A DNA stretch of 64,000 nt from Eutreptiella sp. 'Long Island Sound 2002' (taxonomy: Eukaryota > Euglenozoa > Euglenophyceae > Eutreptiales > Eutreptiaceae), in NCBI GenBank assembly GCA_964036045.1, contig OZ038383.1, positions 7,270,430-7,334,429 of the forward strand, written 5' to 3'. Numbering within the stretch: position 1 is the first letter of the stretch; every line of letters starts with the position of its first letter. Positions 1-12,810 of the stretch are shown here, one piece after another. The position numbers were made by a program, and so were the translations under genes. Below the pieces are notes generated by a model. The model made no database searches. It was not told where the DNA came from and was given only the letters and a program-made list of their open reading frames with translations.

Positions 1-3000
1 TAAAAAGTCATCAAAGCTGTTTTGGAAAGGTAATGACGTTTAGTTTGCAGATATTCAATCATTGGATTTTATTGAAAATGGGCTGACAGTGAAAGAGTTC
101 GATTTCCTAATGCCTTTTTGATGGTTTTTCAGCATGTGTTGCATGTGCGATTCATGTGTCTCCCCCCAACTTCTATTTCTCTGAACCTATGATGAGTTGG
201 GGCAACATCAAATATGTTTCGAAAGCCTGAGGACATGCTCCACACAGTGCAGATATTCTCTTTTCTGACATATCAGCCACATAGTACAGAAAAATGCCGC
301 AGAAGTTGGGTATCTTCAAAGAAAAACAGGTTTTTTACGTCACTGTTTTTGCTAAACCATTCGCGAATCTTTGGTCTTCTAACCTTGAATCATTGTATGA
401 TATTGCAGTTTGTGATTGTTTGCATCAGCTTTGATTCAGTCTAACTAGGCTTAGCCTAGGTGGAAAGGTAGATACCTTAGAATTACTTAGACACACAGTA
501 AATAGTGAAACATTTTGTTGTCTTTTTCGGCCACAAAACAAACTTTGGCCACAACCATTAGCAGACCGTTCGCATCCGCCACATTCACGGTCTAAGCCTT
601 TCCCTTCGACTCCCCAGGCTGAGTGGCTCAGTTCGGCTGGCCCGTTGTCGTGGGGACAAAGAAGGCGTGGGGCTTGTTGCCACCGGTGAGTAGGGAGGCG
701 ATTGATGGGTGTGAGCGGAAGGCAGAAAGAAGACTCAATGCAGGAGCACCCAAATGTAACATTCAAAGACCGCACTCGACCAAACCATTGGCATTGCCCT
801 CTCTCGGGGTCCTTGTGACCATTCTCCGATGAGAGAGGTTGGTGGTGGCAACTGGTGGCGGAAGAAGCTTGCAAAACTTACTTACTCTTACTTACTTACT
901 CTAGCTAGCTAGCTAGCTAACTAGCTGGTGTAGGAGGTGCATTGATTTTATGGTATTACCCTAATGCTAACGGTTGCGTATGCAACTTAATGTCCCCGGT
1001 CCTCCCCCTGTAGGGCAGGGTGGTGAGGAGAAGTGCCGCAAGGCGCTGGTACTGTAACAGAGGTAACCATTCCAGTAGGTGCAGGCCGGAATGTTAGGGT
1101 GCAATGCCATTTAACTGATTTTCATCTCTTTACTGAACTACCTGACACAGTTCAATGTAGTTCTGAGCACGGTCCGTGCCCTCTCATGGGTTGCCGAGAC
1201 TCTGCATAGACTGCATGACTTCTGGTCACGGTCCGCCACTCATGCGTGTGCTGAGACCCTTCCCGGAAGCCTGAATTTGTCAAGGTATTTCATTTGAGCA
1301 CAATTTCATTTGAGCTAGGAAGTGATTTGTCCTAATTTCACTCTACCATGCATCTCATCCTTCACTGCATGGCCGTCAAGGCAAGCGTTTGACTAGTGAC
1401 GTATGCTACTCTCCATTCGGATTGCATTTCATTCATTTCGTTCCGAAAGGTCACTCATTCATTGCATTTCACTTTGCAAATCTTACATTTCATACTTATT
1501 GCATTACTTCCTTATGGCAAGGGCTTGCCCATACTGCTCAACATGCAATATGGTCCGTAATTGATCTGCCCTACGTAGTTCTATGAGCACCTTTTGCTCA
1601 ATAGATCCCGAGTTTTGGATCGCAGCGACGAACAATCAATTCGTATCCACTCAGCTTTTGTTGATTAATTGCAAGTTGTGAGGAATGAATCTCTTTTCCA
1701 ACCCTCGCGATCATTGACCTAGGTCATCGGTCTAAACAGCTAGTTTATCCTCAAATTTGCTACCAAACCACTACGGGTACGTGCCGCTTCTTTAACGTTT
1801 GCTAGATCGCCTGGTACAGCCTCAATTACCGGGTTTCAGAGTGCTCAATTGAGTGTGTCTACAGTATCACATTCTCTATCCCCCCAACAACACCTCAGTA
1901 CATGACAGACCTGATTGGATTTTTTTGACACATTTCCTCCCTCATCACACTACGGATACAACACACACACAAACACATACCATGAGTCATTTGATTATTC
2001 CATTTGTTCTCTTTGGATATCACACTCTGAGGAATTGCTGTAGTACCACATCAATCAAGTTTTTGTCTACGAGCCAATTTCTAAGTCATCTCCTGCGTGT
2101 AGATAGTCAGTGTCCGCTTACAGGAGCCGGCATTGGTCTCACCCCGCCACATCTTTGTTGTGTAACACAAGTGAACAGGTTTAAGCTTGGTCACTTAGCC
2201 TGTGACTTGGCTAATGCATTCCGCGATGTGTTAGTGAAGAGCCCTACGCCGGTAGCCACCGAGACCAGCGGTGCAGTACGGTAGGCTCATTGAAAAGGAT
2301 TATCGAAAGGCATCGAAGGCCTACAGTAATGGGCTTCTACCCTCGCGCGGGTAGATAAGTACTTTACCTGCAGTGGGATAGACCCCTTCTCTTGCGGTAG
2401 AGATAGATGACGGAGTTAAGCTCCAAGAGGATAGCCTGAATCCTAGAATTCAGATGAGCGGAATTCACTCTTCATGTAGGAAGACAGGCCCCCGCACGGA
2501 TGGCTTTGTACAACCATCTGCTGGGCAAGGGGCTCGCCGTAATTGGTCTTCCGGTAAGGTACAAAACACACTTTAACTATGATAGCATTTTTCGGGGATT
2601 TGCTACTTCTACTTGTCTGAGACAACTTGACAATGATACATTTCGCGTATGAAGCAGTGGCGACCCTCCAGTCGTGTAGGATATCCGTTGGCTCGCACTA
2701 GAGCTGAACGGCGTTCCATGAAAGATCCGACCTTTCACCTTTTTTTCACTTATTACTTACATACTTCGTTTCCAACCAACCCCAGGGGACCAACCCACCC
2801 CTACCCGTGAACCCAACCCCTACATTTACACATACAATTCATTGATTTTGTCATCTTTAGCACCTTGTCACAACCCATACATCTTCTTTCTCTGAATTTA
2901 CATGATGAACACACTTCTACACTTTCACCCTTTCGTGCAAATTATTTGCTTTGGTGATCTAAGTCATTTAGGACATTTCTACACAAATCAGTATTCCCGC

Positions 3001-4689
3001 TAGCTTCATATCTCATTGAATTCCTGGGGGCTATGTCCCATTGAGGATCATGGTACATAATGCGGTATGTAACCCAATAGGATCGCGATGCATATTGCTT
3101 TATGCTGCCGTGATGGAATATTGATTCTTTTGTACATGATTTCCAGGCATGTTAGGTAACTGACGTTTCAGCTTTGTTTTTAGAGATAGCCGGAAAGTAT
3201 GAGTAAAAGGTTGATAATGACGGACTATATCTTTCAAAGCTTTTTTGGTTGAAGTATTAGTATAAATCCCCATACCCCCAGACGGATCAATCCCCATGGC
3301 CGGGATAGAAAAGAGCAGATCCGGGTCAGATGAGTTTTGTGTTGCTCATTGTGACTGCCACCCCCCCCACACACTTTGAGACACCTTCTACCCGCTAAAC
3401 TAATCAACAGTTGGTCATTACTGATGCTGCCTCGCTTTCTCTGTCCATGTAATGCAGGCCAAGAAACCCATTGCATCAAATAGCTACCACAATGCATCCG
3501 TTGTGTTAGGTAGCCACATGTAACGTGTCCGTTGAGTAAGGTGGTATATCCTCTCTTTGGATGACGAAGACAAGCCTGTCAATAGACAGCTTGAGCAGAG
3601 GTTGAATTTCCAGTTTAACCCCACATGTTGCATTTCATTCTCAATTGTGATTGATTTTCCGTATAGCTCATTGTAATTCATACGTCTACATCCAGGTGTA
3701 TTACCCTTACCCTCATTGTTTGCCTGAAGATTTAGTTTATCATTGTTCATACTTTGTAAGCTAGCTTTTTGCTTAGTGTTTCTCATGTTTCATTTTGAGC
3801 CCTACCATACCCAAGACTTAGGAACTTTACCCTCTGAGGTGGAGATACATCTTTGCCTCTAGGATGGGGGTAGTAAGACACTACATTAGACACTCGGAAC
3901 ATTCAATACGAGCGTGCCTTATGCCCATACCCCTCCTTATGTTAGATTATCAGCTTGTCATGAACATTCCTGGCGAATGTGCATGAAGCTCAGGAAAGGG
4001 GTGTAATAAGTTGGGGCATTGGGGCCTCTCGGAAGCTTTCCGGAGGATCTCTACTAGACCTCTCAGAGCTTCAAGATCCTAGAACACTAGGATGTTTGCT
4101 CATATTTGGCTTATATTCCAAGCCTATAGCTTACTGCTAGAGTCTAATGCTCTTAGGTACACTACAGAGAGCAGGGATCTAGGATACATTAGTAGCCATT
4201 CATGAATAATCACATCCCATATGCTTGGAATGTGATTTAATCATGTTTTATAGCATTTCAGAAGGTTCTAATGTATTAAAAGCTATTTTGAAGCTATTTT
4301 GAAGCTTCAGATGGCCTGTCGCAACTGTCGCCATCTTTTGCCGCCGACAGTGATTTACGTAATGTTGACAGTGCCTGTGACTCAATAGACTACTCAGAAA
4401 GTTGCTAAAATATAGGTTTTATTGCCTTTTTAATGGGAATTTATTGTTATATCAATTTTCTTGTTATTTAGGCATGTGAACCTGTATTACTGGACCAGCC
4501 AGTTGGTCCAGCTCAATGTTCGTTCATGACTTCGTCTTCTTGCTGTTGCCTACTTTGTGCCTGCCAAGGGAATCAATTGGAATGGAGAAATTCATTTAAA
4601 ACAATTTGATTTTGAAGTGCCAGACAAGGACAAAAGGGTTTATTGTGCACCCTAAGTAAGTTGGCAATACTAAGTACAAGCACAATACA
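1..4689. other. Anonymous non-coding DNA without recognisable genes
   Basis: This stretch has roughly balanced to AT-rich composition. Its open frames are all short (under about 150 codons), overlap on both strands, and show no domain or motif I can recognise. I looked for LTR ends, tRNA-like boxes, zinc knuckles and reverse-transcriptase or transposase motifs and found none. It holds small simple repeats (a CTTA/CTAG tract near 876, an ACAC run near 1965, a C run near 3361). It may be intergenic or intronic DNA, or very old mobile-element remains. Confidence 0.55.
876..927. repeat. Simple repeat (CTTA)n followed by (CTAG)n
   Basis: ACTT/CTTA units run directly into four to five CTAG units ending in CTAGCTGG. 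This is a microsatellite with no coding potential. Confidence 0.8.
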
Positions 4690-4700
4690 TTTGTCCCACT

Positions 4701-5754
4701 TTGCAATCCCCCGTCAACGATATTTGTCCGACTTTCTCCCATTTTGAACCATTTTGTCGCAATTTTTCCCACTTTGCCCCACCGTGCAGTTGCCATTCTA
4801 CAAGATTTGTCCGGCTTTGGTAATGCCGTGCACACAGTGCGAAGTTTTCGATGTCGGCAAATACTCGCACCATAGCTACCTTTTGGTGGTAAAACATTGA
4901 TCTTGTGCCCTTGGTTTCCTATAAAGGAAAAGTGCTTCCATAAATAGTCAAATATTTTTGAATTATTTATTTTTCTGAATTTGATTCCAAGGAAATAATA
5001 CGGTCACCACCAACCGTATTATTCGGGTGAGTATTCCAGCCTCTGCGTGCGCAGTATGCATGCAGTGCAGGAGTTTCCCCTTTGTCTGATTTTGTCCCAC
5101 TTTGCAACCTTCCGTCAACACAATTTGTCCGATTTTGTCCCACTTTGCCCCACTTTGTCCCTGTTTGCAATCCTCCATCTACAACATTTGTCCAATTTTA
5201 TCCAATTGTGTCCCACTTTGTCCCACTTTGCCCCACTTTGTCCCACTTTGCAGTCCCCCATCTTCAATATTTGTCCGATGTGTCCAATTTTGTCTGACTT
5301 TGTCCCACTTTGTCCTATTTTGCCGCACTTTGTGCGACTCTGTCCCACTTTGACCAATTTTGCCCCATTTTGTCTCACTTTGCAGTCCCCCGTCAACAAT
5401 ATTTGTCCGACCTTATCCGAGTTTCCACTTTGTCCCACTTTGTCCCACGTTACCCCGCTTTGTCCCACTTTACCCCGCTTTGTCCCACTTTGTCTGACTT
5501 TGTGCGAGTTTGTCCCACTTTGACCCACTTCGCCCCACTTTGTCCCACTTTGCAGTCCCCCGTCAACAATATTTGTCCGACTTTCTCTTACTTTGTACCA
5601 CTTTGTCCCCGTTTGCCCCGCTTTGTCCCATTTTGCCCCACTTTGCCCCGTTGTCCCACTTTGCATTCCCCCATCTACAATATATGTTTAATTTTGTCCG
5701 ACCTTGTCCCGCTTTGTCCCACTTTGCCCTACTTTATCCCACCTTGTCCCACTT
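4701..5754. repeat. Higher-order satellite unit, copy 1 (1,054 bp)
   Basis: This unit combines decamer arrays with a non-decamer spacer (about 4808-5083) that contains GGTTTCCTATAAAGGAAAAG and an imperfect palindrome around ACGGTCACCACCAACCGTATT. The spacer recurs at about 5862-6137 at a constant offset of 1,054 bp with only scattered substitutions, which shows that the whole block was duplicated. Confidence 0.85.
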
Positions 5755-6310
5755 TGCAATCCCCCGTCAACGATATTTGTCCGACTTTCTCCCATTTTGA
5801 ACCATTTTGTCACAATCTTTTCCCACTTTGCCCCACTGTGCAGCTGCCATTCCACAAGATTTGTCCGGCTTTGGTAATGCCGTGCACACAGTGCAAAGTT
5901 TGGAACGTCGGCAAATACTCGCACCATAGCTACCTTTTGGTGGTAAAACATTGATCCTGTGCCCTTGGTTTCCTATAAAGGAAAAGTGCTTCCATAAATA
6001 GTCAAATATTTTTCGATTGTTCATTTTTCTGAATTTGATTCCAAGGAAATAATACGGTCACCACCAACCGTATTATTCGGGTGAGTATCCCAGCCTCTGC
6101 ATGCGCAGTATGCATGCAGTGCAAGAATTTCCCCTTTGTCTGATTTTGTCCCACTTTGCAACCTTCCGTCAACACAATTTGTCCAATTTCGTCCCACTTT
6201 GCCCCACTTTGTCCCTCTTTGCAATCCTCCATCTACAATGTTTGTCCGACTTTATCCAATTTTGTCCCACTTTGTCCCACTTTGCCCCGCTTTGTCCCAT
6301 TTTGCAGTCC
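5755..6310. repeat. Higher-order satellite unit, copy 2 (partial)
   Basis: This is the second copy of the 1,054-bp unit. Its spacer at about 5862-6137 matches copy 1 with a few substitutions and one extra T in a TTTTCCC tract. After about 6300 the correspondence fades into diverged decamers, so the copy is partial or decayed. Confidence 0.8.
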
Positions 6311-7066
6311 CCATCTACAGCATTTGTCCGGTTTTGTTTCACTTTGCCCCACTTTGCTCCACTTTGCCCCATTTTGCTCCTACATCAACAATATTTGTCC
6401 GCTTTTGTCTGACTTTGTCCGACTACTTTTCATTTTCTGCCACTTTGTCCCACTTTGTTCTCCTTTGTCTCACCTTGTCCTACATTCCCGTCTGCCATGT
6501 ACGGTATTTGCCGGATTTGGTCCCATTTTGTCCGGCGTTGCCCTACTTTGTCCCATTTTGTTCTGCCGTCAACAATATTTGTTCGCCTTTGTCGGACTTT
6601 GTCGGATTATTTCGCATTTCGTCCCGCTTTGTCCCACTTTGATCCACTTTGTCCCACTGTTACCCACTTTTGCAACTTTGACCCACTTTGCCCAGCTTTG
6701 CCCCGCTTTGTTGCAATTTGCAATCCGCCATCTATAGTCTTTGTCCCACTTGATCCCACTTTCGCCCACTTTGTATCACCTTCTCCCCACTCTGCCCCAT
6801 TTTGCCCCAATTGGTCCCATTTTGCAGTCCTCCATTTAAAATATTCGTCCGACTTTGTCCGATTTTTTGACTATGTCGCATTTTGTCCCACTTTGTCCCA
6901 CTTTGCTTCACTTTGCAGTCTGCCATATGTAGTATTTGTCCGATTTTGTTCCACTTTGTTCTTTTTTGGCGCTGCTTTGCAGTCTTCCGTCGACAATATT
7001 TGTTCAACTTTGTCCGACTGTATGCGACTTTGTCCCACTTTGTCCCACCCTGTCCCACTTTGTCCT

Positions 7067-8078
7067 TAACAAAGGCATCATTGTTGATGTGATGGAAGAC
7101 AAAGATGCAGAGTGGCGTGTGTGTGGTGAAAATTTGCAAGGATGGTGACAGCAATGTAGTAAAAGCATAGATTTTTATGGTTTAGGCTTTGTTTTTGCTT
7201 CGATGGTTTCCATATTGTCAACAATTTGCATGTCCGAACAACGCATCCATATGGCAAAGTGAAAGTTTGGCATATTGATGCAAAGTTCATCAACAGACCA
7301 AGTTGAAAGTGCAGCATGGTGATCGGATGTTCATCAAGACATGACAACGAATTGCAAGATGGGATTCGAGCGGGCAGGGGGCGGAGGAAGCCCTGGTATT
7401 AGCCAACATTTTTTGTGTAGTAGAGAAGGGGGGTGTTGAGTTTAAGAAGGAGGATGAGGAGGCCAAGGAGCTGAGATCGCTCCGCGGTAAAGCTCTATGA
7501 TCTCGCGTTGACCTCCATCCCGCTTTCTCATGAATCAGCCAAATGAAAGTGTCCGTTCACACTCGATGCCATTTGATCGAGAGATGTTAAAGGGAATTCC
7601 GCTCGTAAACAAGTGAATCACACCTTCAAGAGATGCCGTACTTGTAGAGAAGTATCGCAATGCGTAAAACCCGTGTTCCAAAGGGTTAAAAAGGACCTGT
7701 CCTCCAAGAAGATTTTCAACACAGTGCAATGGGCTCCTTTTTGCCGTTGTTGGGTCGCATAGTTATATTACAGTCTTGCGCAGCCTTGTTCCGAAGTTTA
7801 CAATGACTTCTTCATTTTTTTCTACATCCACGTTTCAGGGACTAGCATCATCGTTAGAAGACGAAGGAAAGCAAGAGATCAGGCCATCAGGACACGTATG
7901 AACGAATCATGGTACCTATTGTGAACAGGTAGTGAAGTGCTGCTTTTGTTGTGAATGCACCTTGTAGCCCCGTCCCCCCCCCCACGCACACCATTACTCA
8001 TTAATATGCATGGATATTACATTCTACCTCACAAATGGAATTTTTGTGGTTACTGTTTTCTTTCTTCACCGCTCGAAG
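7067..8078. other. Non-coding flank between satellite and element A
   Basis: I see no gene, repeat or domain here. The right end (ending GCTCGAAG) is the immediate upstream flank of the element A 5' LTR. The bases before the LTR do not match those after the 3' LTR, so no target-site duplication remains for element A. Confidence 0.5.
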
Positions 8079-8817
8079 TAGGAAAAAGTCACTACCATGT
8101 CTTTCTTGGGGTACTTGGTCCAGGCTACAGCCCCCCTTTTTGCCTGAGGAAGTGCTGAGACTAACACTTAAACATTTTTGTTTCTGTTATGAAGCTTTAA
8201 GTAGACTTTCTCAGCAACTAGGGGTAAAACCCTAGCTCCCCCATGAAGTTCACCCCTACCACTCAAAGGAGCGGAGGTATCATCCCTCATGGAGGTTATA
8301 CCGAAAGAAAGTAGGCACTTCATGCCTTGGGCCTTGTAGGTTAAGCCTAGTGGTGTCCCACCTCAGGACCCCTATACTCAAATGTTACTACTACTTATTG
8401 TGGTTCCAGGTTGTAACTGTTTCTGAATTCAGTTGCTTGGCCAAGTCATTTCCTGTGTCTGGCCTAACTCCTATGCCCCAGATTCCTAACAAGCTCCATT
8501 TCATCCAAAAGAGTGCACATGAAGTGCTTGGTGCTATCTTGGAGGCCTGAATCATGCGAGTTTTCACATAAAATCATTTGTTTTGTATATAAAACCATTT
8601 GAGTTGCATATTTGATTCCTCATTTGTCTATATGCAGCCCCTCTTTGCTTACAATGCTTTGATTTGGAAGAATACCATCACGATTCTGACTTCGATCCTG
8701 TTTGTGGTGTTCCTTGTTCGTGGACTTTACCTTTTTGCACTTTTGGGGAAACATCTTTTGAAAAGCAATCAGGGTTTTGAATATCAACAACAAGCAAGGA
8801 ACATCAGAAACTCTTTC
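8079..8817 (+). repeat. Element A 5' LTR
   Basis: This segment is matched along its whole length by 30205-30943, both 739 bp. It begins TAGGAAAAAGTC (TAAGAAAAAGTC in the 3' copy) and ends ACTCTTTC immediately before the primer-binding site. The start is fixed by the polypurine tract preceding the 3' copy. The usual TG...CA ends are absent. Confidence 0.9.
8586..8594 (+). promoter_or_regulatory. TATA box in element A 5' LTR
   Basis: TATATAAAA lies at offset 507 in the LTR and is conserved at the same offset in the 3' LTR (30712-30720). It is a plausible RNA polymerase II core promoter that would place the RNA start in the last 200 bp of the LTR. Confidence 0.6.
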
Positions 8818-8828
8818 TGGTAGCAGAG
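8818..8828 (+). other. Primer-binding site of element A (initiator Met tRNA)
   Basis: TGGTAGCAGAG follows the LTR directly. It is complementary to an initiator-methionine tRNA 3' end of the form CUCUGCUACCA. Elements B and C have the same site plus one more G, and here that base is T. Confidence 0.85.
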
Positions 8829-8879
8829 TGCAACACCCTTGCCAAGCTAAAGCACAAGAAATCCACAGCGTATTGAGCA

Positions 8880-11129
8880 ATGTCACGTCCATCAGTTACA
8901 CTGAGCGCCAAGACCCTGCCAATCAAGTCCCAGCCAACGGCGGGGCCTGTAGCAGGACCTTCCAGGGCTATGTCCCTGAGCAGAAGAGATGATACAGTCG
9001 TTGTCGACACTACTGGCTGGCGCGGAGAGCACCAAGCAAGAGGGGCGGAAGAAAAATATATGAGAGAAGCCCCTGAGGCGCCTGTGTTAACCAAGGAACG
9101 CCTCAGAAGCCTCGAAGGGAGGGATCCAATGGCGGCTGCCCCCCTGTCTGTCGTATCTTCCTTACCTCCTTCGGAGGATGCCCCTGATCCTGAAGCCCAG
9201 GCCGCGATGGAGAAGGTTGCCACCGCAAAAGTGAAAGCCTGGAGGAAAGCGGGAACCAAGGAGAAGGAGAAAGAACCGATGAAGGCGTATCCCATGTTCG
9301 GCATCACGTGGGGTGAGGGGTTCGAAGCACCTTATGGGGAAATATCCGCCACGACGTCCAATGACTCCTCCGAATGGGAGGAGGACTGGATATCTAGAGA
9401 GCCTACCCCGTCGTTACCTTCAGCCAAGACCACCTTCGCCTCATGGGGTGTGCCCCGAGCCCGTGCGCGTGGAAAGAGGTTTACCTTCACGTATGGCTGC
9501 CCCTAAACTCGGTCTGGATGAGACCATGGAACTCCTTTCCCGGGTTCTGGGGGCTGGGGATGAAGATCCTGATTTGAGTGCACTGTCTGCAGCACTCAAG
9601 GCTAAACTCGGGCTGTCTGAACTGAAGAAGCCCCCCTCGACCATGTCCCCGGGTGTCAAACTCCTGACCTGGGGCGTGAAAAGCTGTAGAGGGATCAGCA
9701 GCACCCCCTTGGACACTTGTCCAAGCCCTTTCCATCCTCGTGTGAGGACTGTTCCTCTATGCACTATTGGGGATTCTACTGGGGCTGAGATGGAGGGCTA
9801 TGGGCTGGCTGCACTGGCGCCACTTGCCACTGTCTACCCCTCACCCCCCTCAGGTCGAAAAGGTGACACTGGTGTACCAGGTCGGGGAACGAAGGGCATC
9901 GCCACAGCGAACCTTCAGATCGAGCTCCCTGAGTTCAATCCTAAAAACTTGCCCGAATGGGCCGAAGAGTTTTCGGAGTTTCTACTCCTCACCGGACAGC
10001 AACATGCTGATGTCCGGACCAAGTGCGAGCTCATCAAGAAGTCGTGCAAGAAAAGGCTCCTTCAGCAGCAGGTGAAAACTGCCATCAGGAAGAGCTCCAG
10101 TTGGGGAGTTTTCCTTGAAAGACTGGAACAAATGTACCCAGTCTACGAAACGGACCTGAGTGTCCGTACGGAGATAGAGGAACTACACCCACTTCCTGAG
10201 TTCCCCACAGCTGCCCGTATTTCTGAGTTCGTGGCGCAGCTGGAGGAGCTAATGGGAGGATGAACCCCTCCTCATGAGGGCCTACCGAGCCTCATCTGTG
10301 GCTCGTGGGTAAAATTCCTCCCAGGACTTGGGAGAATTGTAGAGAGATGTCCGAGAGGAAATCCCGGACTCATTCCTACGATGAGTTGGTCGATCTTCTG
10401 ATCGAACTCGCCATGGAGAGAGAAAACGACTCTCACATGGATAAATACCTGCGCAAACATCTGCGGAGGGAGGCCCCTGCTGAAAGGCCTCAGGGAGGGA
10501 GGTCCCCACAACCCCAATCTAACCCTGGGAAGGGTAAGGGAGGGCAACTGAAGCATATGAAGGAGACCCCCCCCGCTAAAGGCAAGGGAGCCCCCAATCT
10601 TTTTTATTGCGAGCCTAGGGACGACAAGGGGGGACCATGTCACGCCCCTGACTGCGATGGACGCAGCTCTTGTATGCTCCAGTTGCGGCGGACGCAGAAG
10701 ACCAAGGATGGTCAGGAGGTCAAACACCAGGACCACTTCCGCTGCACTATCACGTGTGGCTACTGCGGCAAGAGGAGGCACTACGAGGATGAGTGCCACA
10801 TAAAACGCCGCGAGTCCGAGAAGCTAAAGAAGGCCGAGGCAGAACGGCGTAAGAACGCCGGTAAGGGGGGGGGAGGCAGTACCCCTGGGGGAACTCCCGT
10901 TGGAGGTAACCCTGGAGGAGGGCAAGGGAACTCCGCACCCCCCACAGGTGGAAAACCAGGCCCCACCCCAAAGGGTGAGCAGCTTGGGGAGAAGCGAACC
11001 GTACCCTCTACCCCCAGCGCCGGTGGCGCTGACAAGGGAAACGAGAACGCCAAGAAGCGTCCCCTCAACTGGCACTCTAAGTGCCTGCAGGCGGTGGGCT
11101 TTGAAGTGAAATTCCCTGAAGGGGAATAG
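8880..11129 (+). pseudogene. Gag polyprotein of element A, broken by frameshifts
   Basis: Gag forms the virus-like particle and binds the RNA. The first AUG after the primer-binding site is at 8880. The opening frame is charged and Ala/Pro-rich and runs to 9506. Around 9450-9500 the sensible reading moves to another frame, which contains a capsid-like retrotransposon Gag segment (about 9900-10263, with F-N-P-K-N-L-P-E-W and L-E-R-L-E-Q-M-Y-P). A stop at 10261 and a second shift lead to the nucleocapsid part. There CGYCGKRRHYEDEC (about 10755-10796) is a perfect CX2CX4HX4C zinc knuckle, followed by a Gly/Pro-rich basic tail. The frame ends in UAG at 11127 and reopens in the same frame into the protease. 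The family assignment is sure; the exact shift positions are not. Confidence 0.75.
11127..11129 (+). promoter_or_regulatory. In-frame UAG between Gag and protease (candidate readthrough stop), element A
   Basis: The context is GAA-UAG-GGG-GGC. The codons after the UAG stay in the same frame and run into the protease active site (GAC-ACG-GGC at 11208) without any AUG between. Elements B and C show the same arrangement. In this decayed element the stop could be a mutation, but its position at the Gag/protease border argues that it is ancestral. Confidence 0.5.
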
Positions 11130-12693
11130 GGGGGCGGCTCCGAGGAAGAAGATTTTGTTTTCTGGATCACCGTCAAAATAGGTGATCAGGTTTACAAAGC
11201 GGTCTTGGACACGGGCGCCACGCTCTCAATCGTGGCCCGCAGATTGCTAAAACAAGCCAAGATCCGGAAAACCAAAACAGTGGCCATAAGGGTAGGGGAT
11301 GGTCGGACCATCCATTCCCTGGGGGGGGTTGATGTGACTGTATGTCTAGGCGATGAGGAGGTGACGCAGCACTGCAAAGTGCATGACACCGACGCCTTTG
11401 ACATTGTCATTGGCACTGATTTTCTGCGCTTCAACCCCCAGGTGAAGTTGCTGTCCTTGCAACGTCCCTACGCCCTTCACTGCGATTTTGGCAGTGGCCT
11501 ATACTCTGTCCCTCTGGAGCTGTCAGGTCTAAAAGAATCCGGTCTACGTTACGTGAACCGGTCTTACAGAACTGAGAACTATCAGTTCGTGCGACCAGTG
11601 TTGGAAAATGGACTGGCCGCCCTGCAGCTGGGCCTGAATGAAATTCAGGTAGAACTGTTCGCGAGTAAAGAGCAGCATCTGATGCAGCTCGACTGCTCGC
11701 GGAACCTAAACAATGCGTACCGCTTTTACTGGAAATCAATGGGGTTGTGCTACGCAAACTGCCCTTTCTCCCAGCTCGCCAAGGTGATTACCAAAATCGC
11801 CCTCGAAGGAGCCAGAGTGGTCCTGTGCACCCCGGACTGGGGTACCACAGGTGAACACGCCTATTGGAGGCGCCTCTTGGACCGTATGACCGTGGGAAGG
11901 ACTGAACTGCCCAACGGTCCCATCTACGTCCCTGAGGACTCTCAGGAGACCATGCCCGCCACTGAATGGGGCAGTTTCCTATCCATCGTAGATGGTGCTC
12001 TAAACCCCGTGCCCGTGAGTGACCTTGATCAGGTTGTACTCAAGGAGTTGATGGCGGAAAAAACAAGGGCCTTACCCTGCATCATCTCAAGAAGAGATCT
12101 GAGTACTCCTCGGTTACCACTACGAGTGGTGAGTGCCCCGATGAGCCGGAGACACCAGCAGTCTCTACTGCGCTGGCTGATGCTGACGACCGCCTGAGCG
12201 ATATCGCCAGTGTAATACCCCCGGTTGACCCGGAGGTTGTGACACTGAAGCATAGCGCTTTCCTAGCGCAGTTGCTCATGGAAGAGGTGGATCTCGGCGA
12301 GTCCGCCCCTGGTGGGTCTAATGAGCACGCCGTGTTCTCTATGAGGGCCACTGATGGCCCCTCAGGTCAGGTACCTGGCGCTAAACCCTCACCCAATAAC
12401 ATGCCCGTCTCTTGGTATGACGTGCAGGAACTACAGCAGGTCCTGTGGGCTAAGGCTGAGGGTATCGAGCGACGGACCGGCCTGGACCTCCTGAAGAGGA
12501 CCTGGAAAACCTCCATTTGGTCCGAGGAGGATGATGAAGAGATGCCTCTCCCCGATCCTGAGACCCCTCTGGTATACTCCCTCCACTATGCCCAGGAACG
12601 CCAGGACTCGGAGGATGAGTTGCCCCCCGAAACGATGGGGCGTATAAAGAGCAGGATAAAGGGAAGGGCCCTACGTGCAATGGTACAAACCAC
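11130..12693 (+). pseudogene. Pol N-terminal part of element A: protease plus methyltransferase-like domain
   Basis: A retropepsin opens this region: the active-site triad Asp-Thr-Gly in VLDTGATLSIV (about 11200-11235), with VIGTDFL (about 11404) as the second conserved patch. It would cut the polyprotein. Next comes a segment (about 11640-11990) with VELFASKE, then NCPF at 11757-11768, then VVLCTPDWG and EWGSFLSIVD. This matches in order the extra domain of elements B and C and resembles the Dam-like domain of DIRS retrotransposons. The frame stops at 12195-12197. An acidic linker continues in another frame (about 12239-12693) until the 640-bp insertion. Protease identity is firm. The methyltransferase relationship is inferred from the motif pattern, and activity is doubtful because NPPF has become NCPF. 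Confidence 0.7.
11640..11990 (+). other. DIRS/Dam methyltransferase-like domain, element A copy
   Basis: The order of landmarks is V-E-L-F-A-S, then N-C-P-F, then an alternating hydrophobic strand ending T-P-D-W, then E-W-G-S-F-L-S-I-V-D. The same landmarks appear at 55200-55540 (element C) and 38930-39300 (element B). In adenine methyltransferases motif IV reads [N/D]PP[Y/F/W]; here the first Pro is Cys. Confidence 0.5.
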
Positions 12694-12810
12694 AAAGTAT
12701 GCACATTTGTGACGCGGGCAACACGTTGCAACTCATATGTTCATGCTTTCGGCAACATTAAGCGATTATTTTGGCGTGCAAACGTTGTCACGAAGCGCAA
12801 TCACAATTGT

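Larger units (their letters stand above)
4690..7066. repeat. Satellite with 10-bp period (TTTGTCCCAC-type)
   Basis: The array consists of tandem decamers of the forms TTTGTCCCAC, TTTGCCCCAC and TTTGTCCGAC. They are interrupted about every 60-190 bp by a longer variant containing CCCCCGTCAACAATATTTG or CCATCTACAATATTTG. The ten-base spacing of T3 tracts is close to one helical turn. All frames on both strands stay open for long stretches (repeating V-G-Q-S-G-T-K on minus; T-L-S-H-F-A-P-L-C-P on plus) because the repeat lacks stops, so these frames are not evidence of genes. From about 6400 onward the units become progressively more diverged. Confidence 0.9.

Noticed and set aside
5047-7154. 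Many long overlapping reading frames on both strands
   Set aside because: They are products of the stop-free 10-bp satellite repeat. The predicted proteins are the same peptide in different frames.
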